Numbered from the stretch's first letter, positions 26,771 to 34,763 are shown. The stretch is DNA of 64,000 nucleotides from SABY01 sp964593705 (GCA_964593705.1 CAZQIV010000016.1:1-64000); one strand, 5' to 3'. Program-made: numbers and translations. The notes: generated by a model from the letters alone, not told the origin.

Positions 26771-28000
26771 CTATTTATTCGATGGCATTAAGCGATCTTT
26801 AACTTTGAACTTGAAAATTCTATTCACTACCCTAAAAGCAAGTATTGTAACAAAAGGCATTATTTCGAGCGGAAGTTTTTGAGGCATTCTGCCCCAGTTT
26901 ACCAGTGCGAAAAAAATCATAAGTCCATAAAGAATAAGAATGATTTTGGTAAATGTTGTTTTTTTGGTGATAATTCCCCAAATCAAGAATAAGCTTATGG
27001 GATTTGCCCATAATAAATTCAGATTAACATGAAGTGCAACATGATCGCTCCAAACCCATAAAATCATGAACAATAGCCCAAATAGTGCTGAAATCGAAAA
27101 AAGAATAACATCAATCCTGTCCGATGTTTTCTGCGTTGTTTTAGACCATAGCGCTTCAATAACCAGTAAAATTAATAAAACCCAAAACAATATCATTGAC
27201 ATTTCAGGATCAAGAGCTACCGGTAATTGGTAGTTTCCCTGGTAAAGGGTTTGAGGTAAACCGGCAACACCGGTTTCGCTGATAACATGCATCAAATCTT
27301 CCGGTAAAAAGGTACTTTGAATTTTCGACATCTGCTGGTCGGCAAAAGGCCCCAATAGCAAATTTATTCCCAAATTAATCCAGCTTCTGCCTGCAATGTA
27401 TGGCCGCAACGCTTTTCTAAAAGTTTTTCCGGTTTCGGCTTTTAGTGTATCTACAATTGCTTTGTTAGCAGTAAAAGCAAGTACAAGATCAAAAACTTTG
27501 CTTGAACAGTTATTCCTGAAAAAGTCGTACCTGTAAAACCTGTTTTCGGGCAGGCGGACTATACAAAGTGAATCATAAATTTTTTGTCTTATTGAATTTG
27601 AAACAAGCAATTCCTGCTCATTCACCCATCTTCCGTCTATTTTGTATTCAGAGACAAAATCTTCAAAACTTGATACATCAAGTGCATAATCCAGGGTGCC
27701 GGAAAGGAATTTAAAATAAAAATTTGATGTGTTAAAATCAAAGGTTCCATAATTAAAAACTTCGTCAATATTGTTTTCGGGATCACTTACCCAAAGTGCA
27801 GTATGCCCGAATGTTGCATAAAGTGCTTGTCCTGGGCCGCAGCTTAGTACCGATATTTTCGATGCCTCAGAAAGCATAATTTTTGATGAGGCCTGCAAAG
27901 GATTTACAATAAATAAAGCGGAAATAATAAGAAGACTTGTGAGAAAGTGATGCCTGATTCTCAAAGTATGGTTTTTAATCTTTGCGTCTAACAAGTGCAT
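26771..28000 (-). CDS. DUF4105 membrane protein (Lnb-like N-terminal domain)
   Basis: A 409-aa protein. An N-terminal membrane/signal segment (HHFLTSLLIISALFIVNPLQA) is followed by a DUF4105 domain (about 45-205) with SCGPGQALYATFGHTALWV, NYGTFDF and YDFFRNNCS. The conserved H and the NNCS cysteine resemble the papain-like/NlpC fold suggested for this family. Five hydrophobic segments follow in the C-terminal third. The family is common in Bacteroidota and its role is uncertain. The first 26 bp overlap the end of the zinc-ribbon gene upstream, so the two are co-transcribed. Confidence 0.85.
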   Translation of the reverse strand: MHLLDAKIKNHTLRIRHHFLTSLLIISALFIVNPLQASSKIMLSEASKISVLSCGPGQALYATFGHTALWVSDPENNIDEVFNYGTFDFNTSNFYFKFLSGTLDYALDVSSFEDFVSEYKIDGRWVNEQELLVSNSIRQKIYDSLCIVRLPENRFYRYDFFRNNCSSKVFDLVLAFTANKAIVDTLKAETGKTFRKALRPYIAGRSWINLGINLLLGPFADQQMSKIQSTFLPEDLMHVISETGVAGLPQTLYQGNYQLPVALDPEMSMILFWVLLILLVIEALWSKTTQKTSDRIDVILFSISALFGLLFMILWVWSDHVALHVNLNLLWANPISLFLIWGIITKKTTFTKIILILYGLMIFFALVNWGRMPQKLPLEIMPFVTILAFRVVNRIFKFKVKDRLMPSNK

Positions 28001-28325
28001 AAAAGTCGTTTTCGATGGGGAGATAACCCAGTTCGTAACAAAAGTAATAAACCTTACCAGTTTTTGTAGTGTAGGTGTTGGTGTGAAAATCGAAATTAAA
28101 CCCTCGTTTCACCAGCATATCCTTATGAACAGTATGTTTGTCTTCAGGGTTTAGTTCATTAAGAATTTGCCAGTTTTTACGGAGGATGCCATGAACATTT
28201 CTGATGTAGTTATTTTCATGTCGTTTTTGTTTGTTGTTCCATGCATTTCGACACATATCCGAACAAAACTTTTTATCTACCCTTCCCACAACGGGTTCTC
28301 CACACTCGGGACATAATTTTTGCAT
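27975..28325 (-). CDS. Zinc-ribbon protein (DUF2116-like)
   Basis: A 116-aa protein with an N-terminal zinc ribbon C5-P-E-C8 ... C21-S-D-M-C25, in a short CPECGEPVVGRVDKKFCSDMC block written here only as residue positions 5-25. The rest is a basic helical region followed by a beta-rich end (YTTKTGKVYYFCYELGYL). Similar small proteins occur widely in Bacteroidota without assigned function. It overlaps the DUF4105 gene downstream by 26 bp. Confidence 0.8.
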   Translation of the reverse strand: MQKLCPECGEPVVGRVDKKFCSDMCRNAWNNKQKRHENNYIRNVHGILRKNWQILNELNPEDKHTVHKDMLVKRGFNFDFHTNTYTTKTGKVYYFCYELGYLPIENDFYALVRRKD

Positions 28326-28442
28326 AATTGAAAGTTTTGGTGATCAATCACAGTAAATAAATCCTGTAAAATTAATAAAATCATTTTTGAGTTCAGTATA
28401 AAAAGCCGTTAGACCCCTAAATCCCCTGAAGGTGACTTGTCC

Positions 28443-28508
28443 AAACTTCTTATTTTTAGTACTTCTCCCATTAGGGAAGGGGTAAAAAGGACTAAAAATC
28501 AGAAGTTT
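28443..28508. repeat. 18-bp inverted repeat flanking a short spacer
   Basis: AAACTTCTTATTTTTAGT (28443-28460) and ACTAAAAATCAGAAGTTT (28491-28508) are complementary except for one base. The 30-bp spacer contains TTCTCCC/GGGAAGG-like sequence. It lies just upstream of the phosphoglycerol-transferase gene and may be a small intergenic element or a regulatory hairpin. Confidence 0.6.
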
Positions 28509-28540
28509 TTGGGTTTTCAGAATTTTCAGGAATGAACAAT

Positions 28541-28548
28541 TACTTTTG
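28541..28548 (+). promoter_or_regulatory. Promoter -7 element upstream of the phosphoglycerol-transferase gene
   Basis: TACTTTTG is an exact TAnnTTTG match. It overlaps the in-frame TTG at 28546, which argues that translation begins downstream at ATG 28588. Confidence 0.5.
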
Positions 28549-28587
28549 CAGGAGCTTTATTATGAATCTTATGCAAAAAACCTTTAT

Positions 28588-30450
28588 ATGAAAAGAATAT
28601 TTAGCGCTGTCTTTTTACAATTCCTTTTCTGGATGTTGACCTTTGCAGTGTCCCGACTTGTATTCATCCTGTTTTACCATCAAATGATGAGCGCCGAGCA
28701 CATAAGCTTTTTTGAAAAATTATCGGTATTTTATCATGCCCTGAAACTGGACTTTGCTACTGCATCCTACCTCATGATCATTCCTGTGTTTTTATTGATC
28801 CTTCAGTTAATGTTAAAATTCAAGATATTAGAAAAGATAAATAAAATTTATACAACAATATTGGTATTGCTGTATTCATTTATTAGCGCGGGCGAAATCG
28901 GGCTTTATGGTGAGTGGAAAATTAAATTAAACGTCAAGGCATTGTATTATCTCCAAAATCCTTCCGAAGTTATCAACTCTGCTGAAAATTCATCGATAGT
29001 ATTTTTATCACTTTTCGTAATTTTATTTACTGTCGGATTATTTTGGGTTTACAACAGGTTCTTCTTTTTAAGTATTGTCCCATCAGGAAAACTCAGGTGG
29101 CTTTATGCAGCGATTTTGCTTCTACTTTCGCCCTTTTTAGTGCTTGGTATGCGTGGAGGATTTCAGCAAATACCCATCAATCAAAGCGAGGTTTATTTTT
29201 CAAAAAAACTAATTCTAAATCATGCAGCCACAAATAATGCTTTCAATCTTTACATCAGTGTAATCGAAAACTACAAAAACCTCGAAAAAAACCCTTATAA
29301 GTTTTATCCTACCGATGAAGCAGAAAAGACTGTCGCTGAAATTTACCATCAAAAAAACGATTCTACCATTAAAATTCTCAATACAACAAAACCAAATGTT
29401 GTATTATTTTTGATGGAAAGCTGGTCGGCTGATTTAATTGAATCGCTGGGTGGCGAGCCGGGAATTACACCTGAATTTCACAAGCTTGAAAAAGAAGGCA
29501 TTTTATTCGATAACGTACTTTCGAGTGGCGCAAGATCTGAGCAGGCCATGGCGTCAGTATTTGCCGGATTTCCTGCGCATCCTATTACGTCTATTACTGT
29601 TCAGCCCGATAAGCATCCCAATTTGCCGAGTTTGATCCACAGGCTGAATGATGTGGGCTATCATACTTCGTTCTATTTTGGCGGGCAATTGATTTATGGA
29701 AATATCAGAAGTTACATATATTATAATGCCTTCGACAAGGTAATGGAGGGAGACGATTTTAAGGACAACAACATCATACGCGGGAAACTTGGTGTACACG
29801 ATGAGTTTACTATGGGAAAGCTATTGCAGGATTTGAATAAAGAGAGGGAACCTTTTTTTGCTGCCCTTTTCACCCTGAGCTCTCACTCGCCCTACGATCA
29901 GCCCATGGAAGATATTTTTGACTGGGGGGAAAATGAAAACAAATACATCAATTCGGCCTTCTATTCCGACCAAAGTCTGGGCGATTTTTTCAGAAAAGCA
30001 AAATCTGAACCCTGGTACGAAAACACACTTTTCATTGTTGTAGCTGATCACAGCCATAACTCATACCGCAACTGGTCTTTCCATACCGGGGAATATCACA
30101 AAGTGCCTATGCTCTGGCTGGGTGGTGCATTGGATTCTGCTTATCGGGGTAAACGTTGGCACAAACCCGCCTCACAGGTTGACATCCCTGCATCCCTACT
30201 TGCACAAATAAATTTGGATAATGATGAATTTCATTGGAGTAAAAATTTATTCGATCCCTTTGCGCCCGATTTTAAATATTTCGGATTTGACAATGGTTTA
30301 ATTTGGATCGAGCCAGGTGGTAGCTTTAGCTACGATACTGATCTTGAAAGTTATTATTGGGCTAAGCCTGAAAATAATCCCCCATCAAATATTGAGCGAA
30401 GGGGAAAATCATTTCTCCAGGTGCTTTACCAGGAATATTTGGATTATTAA
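28588..30450 (+). CDS. LTA-synthase-like sulfatase-family phosphoglycerol transferase
   Basis: The frame is open from a TTG at 28546, but a -7 element overlaps that codon, so ATG 28588 (620 aa) is preferred. Five membrane segments occupy about residues 1-210. The extracytoplasmic sulfatase/alkaline-phosphatase-fold domain carries VVLFLMESWS (metal-binding Glu), a GARSEQAMAS block whose Ser (about S317) stands at the Thr nucleophile position of LtaS, and VADHSH (metal-binding Asp/His). Family members transfer phosphoglycerol or phosphoethanolamine to glycolipids or glycans. As Gram-negative Bacteroidota lack lipoteichoic acid, an envelope or glycan decoration is more likely (inference). Transcribed alone. 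Confidence 0.88.
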   Translation: MKRIFSAVFLQFLFWMLTFAVSRLVFILFYHQMMSAEHISFFEKLSVFYHALKLDFATASYLMIIPVFLLILQLMLKFKILEKINKIYTTILVLLYSFISAGEIGLYGEWKIKLNVKALYYLQNPSEVINSAENSSIVFLSLFVILFTVGLFWVYNRFFFLSIVPSGKLRWLYAAILLLLSPFLVLGMRGGFQQIPINQSEVYFSKKLILNHAATNNAFNLYISVIENYKNLEKNPYKFYPTDEAEKTVAEIYHQKNDSTIKILNTTKPNVVLFLMESWSADLIESLGGEPGITPEFHKLEKEGILFDNVLSSGARSEQAMASVFAGFPAHPITSITVQPDKHPNLPSLIHRLNDVGYHTSFYFGGQLIYGNIRSYIYYNAFDKVMEGDDFKDNNIIRGKLGVHDEFTMGKLLQDLNKEREPFFAALFTLSSHSPYDQPMEDIFDWGENENKYINSAFYSDQSLGDFFRKAKSEPWYENTLFIVVADHSHNSYRNWSFHTGEYHKVPMLWLGGALDSAYRGKRWHKPASQVDIPASLLAQINLDNDEFHWSKNLFDPFAPDFKYFGFDNGLIWIEPGGSFSYDTDLESYYWAKPENNPPSNIERRGKSFLQVLYQEYLDY

Positions 30451-30581
30451 AAAATAAATTACTGTTTCTGTATTTCTTTGATATTTCATTCTATTTTGCT
30501 TTCAATTGATTTTAGATGAAATATTAAGCTAAACCGACCTGATTGCGTGCCATACAGGATAAAATGCCCTCAATAATTATC

Positions 30582-30631
30582 CGTTTGTAAACGCTTACAA
30601 ACGTTTATATCCGCTTGTAAGCGAATACAAA
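30582..30631. repeat. Five 10-bp phased repeats upstream of ssb
   Basis: CGTTTGTAAA, CGCTTACAAA, CGTTTATATC, CGCTTGTAAG and CGAATACAAA follow one another at exactly 10-bp steps (30582, 30592, 30602, 30612, 30622). Several units with the next CG form perfect 12-bp palindromes (CGTTTGTAAACG, CGCTTGTAAGCG). The array ends 34 bp before the ssb -7 element. Confidence 0.7.
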
Positions 30632-30665
30632 TATTTATTAACCGACTATCGGCAATTGCCCGCCA

Positions 30666-30673
30666 TATCTTTG
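30666..30673 (+). promoter_or_regulatory. Promoter -7 element of ssb
   Basis: TATCTTTG matches TAnnTTTG exactly, 44 bp before the ssb start. The -33 region lies just downstream of the phased 10-bp array. Confidence 0.55.
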
Positions 30674-30716
30674 CTTCATCAAAATTATTTAATTATTCAT
30701 TTAAAATTTAATCGTC

Positions 30717-31055
30717 ATGAGAACTTTAAGAAACAGCGTACAGTTAATTGGAAACCTGGGCATGGATCCGGAAGTAAAAGAAGTATCGAACGGTAACAAA
30801 ATGGCTCGTTTTTCACTGGCCACCTCCGAAACCTATCACAAGGCCAATGGCGAAAAAGTAACAGACACACAATGGCACAACCTCATTATTTGGGGCAAGC
30901 AAGCCGAAATTGCCGAAAAATTCCTGAAAAAGGGCAAGCAAATAGCCGTGGAAGGAAAACTGGAAACCAACACTTACGATGACAAAGAAGGCAAGCGGAA
31001 GTTTTACACACAGGTAAAAGTAAACGATTTCGTGATGCTTGGAAAAGAAAATTGA
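30717..31055 (+). CDS. ssb: Single-stranded DNA-binding protein, short form
   Basis: A 112-aa OB-fold protein beginning RNSVQLIGNLGMDPEVKE, with WHNLIIWGKQAEIAEKFLKKG and VEGKLETNTYDDKEGKRKFY. These are the standard SSB core strands. It ends at FVMLGKEN and lacks the acidic DDDIPF-type tip through which long SSBs recruit partners. Such short SSBs occur in Bacteroidota, often as second copies, so this may not be the main replicative SSB. The terminator at 31077-31113 follows. Its last 94 coding bases recur at 31766-31861 after a toxin-antitoxin pair. Confidence 0.93.
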   Translation: MRTLRNSVQLIGNLGMDPEVKEVSNGNKMARFSLATSETYHKANGEKVTDTQWHNLIIWGKQAEIAEKFLKKGKQIAVEGKLETNTYDDKEGKRKFYTQVKVNDFVMLGKEN

Positions 31056-31076
31056 TTTCAGTCAATTTTTTCATCA

Positions 31077-31114
31077 AGAAAAACCCGGTATGATAATCGC
31101 TACCGGTTTTTTTG
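31077..31114 (+). terminator. Terminator of ssb
   Basis: AAAACCCGGTA (with TGATAATCGC loop) pairs with TACCGGTTTTTTT and is followed by a T-run. It separates ssb from the toxin-antitoxin operon. Confidence 0.75.
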
Positions 31115-31165
31115 TGCTTAACATTATCGAATGCTGTATGCTTTAGCCAGACTGAAAAGTTTTGT

Positions 31166-31173
31166 TAATTTTG
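31166..31173 (+). promoter_or_regulatory. Promoter -7 element of the ParE-type toxin-antitoxin operon
   Basis: TAATTTTG matches TAnnTTTG exactly and lies 23 bp before the antitoxin ATG (31197). It supports that start over the upstream in-frame ATG at 31131, which would lie upstream of the promoter. Confidence 0.5.
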
Positions 31174-31196
31174 TATTCTACAAATTAATCGATATT

Positions 31197-31436
31197 ATGA
31201 GTACGACTGACCTTAGAAAAGAAATCCTTCAATTCATTGAAACTGCTGATGACGTTTTTTTAAAAAATGTTTATGCTATGTGTAAATCATATCCTGGTGA
31301 GGAGATTGGTTACGATAGCAATGGTTTACCATTGACAAAAGAAAATTTAAAAATAAGGGTCAAAGCTGCATCCAGGCGCGTAAAATCTGGCGACTTCATT
31401 TCTCACGAAACCATCGAAGAAGAAATTGAAGGGTAA
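31197..31436 (+). CDS. Putative antitoxin of a RelE/ParE-type module
   Basis: A 79-aa protein beginning MSTTDLRKEILQFIETADD. The frame is open from 31131, but ATG 31197 fits the promoter. The sequence is a small helical protein with a central YDSNGLPLTKENLKIRV block and an acidic C-terminus (HETIEEEIEG) suitable for toxin binding. The family was not recognised by name. The call rests on its size, charge and 2-nt spacing to a ParE-like toxin. Typical autorepression by the antitoxin is likely but not shown. The pair is bracketed by two copies of the ssb 3' end. Confidence 0.7.
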   Translation: MSTTDLRKEILQFIETADDVFLKNVYAMCKSYPGEEIGYDSNGLPLTKENLKIRVKAASRRVKSGDFISHETIEEEIEG

Positions 31437-31438
31437 CC

Positions 31439-31750
31439 ATGAATAAAAAAAAATCCATCAGGTGGGACAGAAAGGCAAAAGAGCATCTTGATAATATTTA
31501 TGAATACATTGCTCAGGATTCTATTCCAATCGCAAAGCATGTCAGAAAAGAACTCGTTACACTTGTAGGTAGTCTGAATGATTTCCCTGAAAAATATTCT
31601 CCCGAAGAGTTTCTTATTGATGAGCCTGAAAATTATCGCTCAATTTGCAGATGGAGTTATAAAATCATTTTTGAAATTACGGAGCAATACATAATTATTG
31701 TCGATATTTTTCACACAAGTCAGCACCCCGGAAAGATTACTACAAGATAA
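31439..31750 (+). CDS. RelE/ParE superfamily toxin
   Basis: A 103-aa protein with the ParE/RelE pattern: SIRWDRKAKEHLDNIYEYIA, then SIPIAKHVRKELVTLVGSL, a FPEKYSPEE turn, a central YRSICRWSYKIIFEI strand pair, and IIIVDIFHTSQHPGKI at the end. ParE members poison gyrase and RelE members cleave ribosome-bound mRNA; which applies here cannot be told from sequence alone. It follows its antitoxin by 2 nt, the normal order for this family. Confidence 0.85.
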   Translation: MNKKKSIRWDRKAKEHLDNIYEYIAQDSIPIAKHVRKELVTLVGSLNDFPEKYSPEEFLIDEPENYRSICRWSYKIIFEITEQYIIIVDIFHTSQHPGKITTR

Positions 31751-31765
31751 ACTATAATTACCAAT

Positions 31766-31861
31766 CTGGAAACCAACACTTACGATGCCAAAGAAGGCAA
31801 GCGGAAGTTTTACACGCAAATAAATGTAAACGATTTCGTGATGCTTGGAAAAGAAAATTGA
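31766..31861 (+). pseudogene. Duplicated 3' end of ssb
   Basis: 31766-31864 repeats 30960-31058 over 99 bp with five mismatches and no gap, including the ssb stop codon (TGA at 31859-31861). It encodes only the last 31 residues (ETNTYDAKEGKRKFY through GKEN) and has no start. Three of the mismatches fall in a short TACACRCARR block and change V-K to I-N, so the copy may come from a slightly different ssb allele. Confidence 0.9.
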
Positions 31862-31880
31862 TTTTGTGTTAAGTTGAAAA

Positions 31881-31917
31881 TGAAAAACCACGGATGATTT
31901 TTCATTCGGGGTTTTTT
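31881..31917 (+). terminator. Terminator after the ssb fragment
   Basis: AAAAACCACGGATGA and TCATTCGGGGTTTTTT form a mostly paired stem around TTTT, with a terminal T-run. It stands at the same relative place as the terminator of the full ssb. Confidence 0.6.
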
Positions 31918-32004
31918 GCTGTTTATTGATTACATAAAACCCCCAATGCAATAAGGCAAACGATCGCATTGAATTTACATTGAATAATTGATTGTTTATA
32001 ATAT

Positions 32005-32012
32005 TATCTTTG
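32005..32012 (+). promoter_or_regulatory. Promoter -7 element of the PIN-type toxin-antitoxin operon
   Basis: TATCTTTG is an exact TAnnTTTG match, with TTG at 31988-31990 as a possible -33 element. The antitoxin ATG follows after 15 bp, so the leader is very short. Confidence 0.5.
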
Positions 32013-32027
32013 TAAAAATATCTAAAG

Positions 32028-32270
32028 ATGAAAGCTGTAGAATTTGAAACAAAAATCCAGAACGGGATTATTAAAATTCCAGTTCAATATGAGGAGTTTA
32101 TAAATAAATATGCAAAGATCATTTTGATCTCAAAAGATGATGAATTGGATTCAATCGAATCAAAAAATAAAATTAAACTTCTCCTTGATCAAATTATCGA
32201 AAAGCAACCCTTCAGTTCTATTGAAGATCCTGTTGAATGGCAAAAAAAACTAAGAAATGAATGGGAATAG
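32028..32270 (+). CDS. Putative antitoxin of a VapC-type module
   Basis: An 80-aa protein beginning MKAVEFETKIQNGIIKIP. The N-terminus (F-x-T-x-I-x-NGxIxIP) resembles the beta-rich start of AbrB/MazE-like small DNA-binding proteins. The C-terminus PFSSIEDPVEWQKKLRNEW is a helical toxin-binding tail of the sort seen in Bacteroidota VapB-like antitoxins. It overlaps the toxin gene by 14 bp, indicating translational coupling. Confidence 0.75.
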   Translation: MKAVEFETKIQNGIIKIPVQYEEFINKYAKIILISKDDELDSIESKNKIKLLLDQIIEKQPFSSIEDPVEWQKKLRNEWE

Positions 32271-32640
32271 CCTTGTTGTTGACAGCAATATCATTATTTA
32301 TCTCTCCAAAAATCAAATCAGTTTTGATGATGTATTCTCCAAACATGACTTTTTTTATCTATCTATAATAACCTATATTGAGGTTTTAGGATTTAATTTT
32401 CGTAGTAATGATGAAAAAACAGTTGTGACAAAATTTCTTTCAAATTTTGAAATATTAAATGTTACCCAAGTTTTAGCCGAAAGGGTTATTGAAATCAGAA
32501 AGGTTCGGAAAATAAAACTTCCTGATGCTATAATTCTTGCAACCGCTCAAGCAACCGGGAGTGATTTGATGACAAAAAACATCGCTGACTTTAATAATAT
32601 TGATCCTCAAATCCACTTAATTGACCCAATGCTTAAATAA
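32257..32640 (+). CDS. vapC: PIN-domain ribonuclease toxin (VapC family)
   Basis: A 127-aa PIN domain. The acidic catalytic residues are visible: D9 in LVVDSNIIIYL, E42 in ITYIEVLGF, D90 in KLPDAIILATA and D111 in TKNIADF. VapC toxins cut tRNA or rRNA with bound magnesium and are held in check by the co-encoded antitoxin. No other start gives the conserved VVDSN strand, so 32257 is retained despite the 14-bp overlap. Confidence 0.9.
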   Translation: MNGNSLVVDSNIIIYLSKNQISFDDVFSKHDFFYLSIITYIEVLGFNFRSNDEKTVVTKFLSNFEILNVTQVLAERVIEIRKVRKIKLPDAIILATAQATGSDLMTKNIADFNNIDPQIHLIDPMLK

Positions 32641-32688
32641 ATGGAGTCTTCTTTTTCTGAGCTTTTAAATAACATTTAGGTGGTTTAT

Positions 32689-33696
32689 CTAATTTATTGA
32701 ATCCAAACTTAGAATTTCAATTACTTCTGCTATCGTCTCTAATTTTTTATTCCTTCCCCTACTGATAATATGAAAATGATTATCAATGGTTTCAATCGTT
32801 ACCACTGCTCTTTCATCACCATTTACTTGAAATCCTTTTCTGACAAGTGCTTTTTTCAGCCACTCATAAGAAACACCACTTCCTTTAACGATGATGTTAC
32901 CGATGGGCTGAGCCTGAAATTCGAAGTTCCCGGAAGCAATATCGAATTTTGTTTTATCGCGATCGAAGAACTCAGCAAACCGGCCTGAAAGAATTAAATC
33001 TTCGGGAATGCCGGCCTGCATAGCTTTATTTTTTCCCATAAGCCATATCTTATCAGCAAAACGAATGGCCAATTGTAAATCGTGAGTCGATAAGAGAATG
33101 GCTTTATCTTGTTTCCAGGATGCATTTCGAAGCAATTGAAGAATTTCAATTTTACTTGGAAAATCAAGGTAGGCTGTGGGTTCGTCAAGGAAGATGATGG
33201 GAGTTTCCTGTGCCAGCGATTTTGCTATCAAAACTTTTTGGCGTTCACCATCGCTCAATTCAAAATATTTGCGATTGTATAGATTTTCTATGCCGGTATC
33301 AATTAATGCTTTTTCGATAGCGAGAGTGTCCTGTTTGCTCAGCCTCCCCAAAAATCCTGTATATGGCGATCTTCCATAAGCCACCATATCAAACACTTCC
33401 ATATTTCCCACAAAAACCTGTTCGGTGAGCACTACGCTTATTTTTTTTGCAGCTTCGGCAGTTGAAAGTTTTGACAACTTATTTTTCTCAATAAATACTT
33501 CTCCATCAATTGCTTTTTGAAAACCTGCCAAAGTGCGGATAAGCGTGCTTTTGCCGGAGCCATTGGGACCAAGCAGACAGGTAATTTCTCCCTTGTTAAG
33601 TTTAAGATTTAAATCCTGATGCAAAACATTTTGTCCCCTACCCTTTTGTTGGTAGCCAATGGATAATTTTTCAGTATGTAAAACCACATCTTTCAT
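32689..33696 (-). CDS. ABC transporter ATP-binding protein (iron-siderophore/cobalamin type)
   Basis: A 335-aa ATPase of a FecE/BtuD-type importer. It has Walker A GPNGSGKST, a degenerate signature LSDGERQK, Walker B PIIFLDEPT and the switch histidine in LLSTHD. About 75 residues beyond the usual ~260-aa length form a C-terminal extension (about 255-335) containing FEFQAQPIGNIIVKGSG, an extra regulatory-like domain of unknown role. It is the last gene of the three-gene importer operon and is adjacent to the permease stop/start. Confidence 0.92.
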   Translation of the reverse strand: MKDVVLHTEKLSIGYQQKGRGQNVLHQDLNLKLNKGEITCLLGPNGSGKSTLIRTLAGFQKAIDGEVFIEKNKLSKLSTAEAAKKISVVLTEQVFVGNMEVFDMVAYGRSPYTGFLGRLSKQDTLAIEKALIDTGIENLYNRKYFELSDGERQKVLIAKSLAQETPIIFLDEPTAYLDFPSKIEILQLLRNASWKQDKAILLSTHDLQLAIRFADKIWLMGKNKAMQAGIPEDLILSGRFAEFFDRDKTKFDIASGNFEFQAQPIGNIIVKGSGVSYEWLKKALVRKGFQVNGDERAVVTIETIDNHFHIISRGRNKKLETIAEVIEILSLDSIN

Positions 33697-34763
33697 TAAA
33701 TTGCTTTTTGGTAATGTTTGCTTTTAATGATAACCCAAATTACAAGCGGGGCACCAATCAGCGAGGTAATTGCATTGATTGGCAATGCACCGTCAAAGCC
33801 CGGCAAGCGTGCAACCATATTGCAAAACAAGGCAAGCATCATTCCCGAAAGTATGGTGCCGGGTACGTTGATAAAATGATCAGAACTTTTGAAAAGATTG
33901 CGGCTAAGATGTGGAATTGCGATGCCTAAAAATGCAATGGGGCCACAATAAGCAGTAACGACAGCAACAAGAATTCCTGCTGCCACGATCAATAAAATCG
34001 AAATTCGCCTGGTGTTAAATCCCAGGTTTCTCGCGTAATTATCACCAAGCAATAATGCATTCATGGGTTTGATCATAAATACAGAAATAGCTATTCCAAT
34101 AAAAACTACAGGAAAGAAAAAGGCATGTTGCTGCCACGAAACATTGGCAAAACTTCCGAGACCCCAAATTACAAAAGCTTGTAGATCTTCTTTAAGACTG
34201 TAAAATTGCAATATCCCAACAATTGCCGAAATTATGTATGCAATCATAATTCCGATGATTAGAATTGTAGTGTTGTTTCGGAATTTTGCGGCCAAAATCA
34301 TAATCAACAATAAAACGGCGAAGGCACCGGCAAAGGCTGCAAAGACAACAGAAAAATTACTACTTATCTGATTTTGGGTTATAATTCTAATATCGGGAAC
34401 TGAAACAATCATCATAAGTAAAGCTACCCCGAGGCTGGCTCCTGAACTCACGCCCAAAACCGATGGTCCTGCAAGCGGATTTCTGAAAAGTGTTTGCATC
34501 ATCAGGCCGCTAACGCCAAGTGCTGCTCCAGCCAAAACAGCAGTAAACGCCTGTGGTAATCTTGTATCGAGAACTATTCCCTGCCAGGATGCTCTGCCGG
34601 TTTCGGCTCCGGATAGTATTTTTAATATTTCATAAGGAGGAATACTTATCGACCCTAAAGCAATGTTGAGAATGAACAGAAATAGTATTAATGCCCCCAT
34701 CAACAAGAACTTTCCTGCAACTGCCTTTTGTTTATTATGATATGTCAGAGAAATACCTGTCAT
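33696..34763 (-). CDS. FecCD-family ABC transporter permease
   Basis: A 355-aa inner-membrane permease with about ten hydrophobic segments. Family signatures include RLPQAFTAVLAGAALGVSGLMMQTLFRNPLAGPSVLG (residues about 68-105, given here by position and key pattern R-L-P ... G-x-x-x-Q-x-x-x-R-N-P-L-A-x-P-x-x-L-G) and GPIAFLGIAIPHLSRN near the C-terminus. It forms the channel for siderophore, haem or cobalamin uptake. It overlaps the binding-protein gene by 4 bp and abuts the ATPase gene. Confidence 0.93.
   Translation of the reverse strand: MTGISLTYHNKQKAVAGKFLLMGALILFLFILNIALGSISIPPYEILKILSGAETGRASWQGIVLDTRLPQAFTAVLAGAALGVSGLMMQTLFRNPLAGPSVLGVSSGASLGVALLMMIVSVPDIRIITQNQISSNFSVVFAAFAGAFAVLLLIMILAAKFRNNTTILIIGIMIAYIISAIVGILQFYSLKEDLQAFVIWGLGSFANVSWQQHAFFFPVVFIGIAISVFMIKPMNALLLGDNYARNLGFNTRRISILLIVAAGILVAVVTAYCGPIAFLGIAIPHLSRNLFKSSDHFINVPGTILSGMMLALFCNMVARLPGFDGALPINAITSLIGAPLVIWVIIKSKHYQKAI

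Noticed and set aside
28546..28587. TTG start of the phosphoglycerol-transferase gene
   Set aside because: The codon overlaps a TAnnTTTG promoter element, and the membrane segment begins right after ATG 28588.
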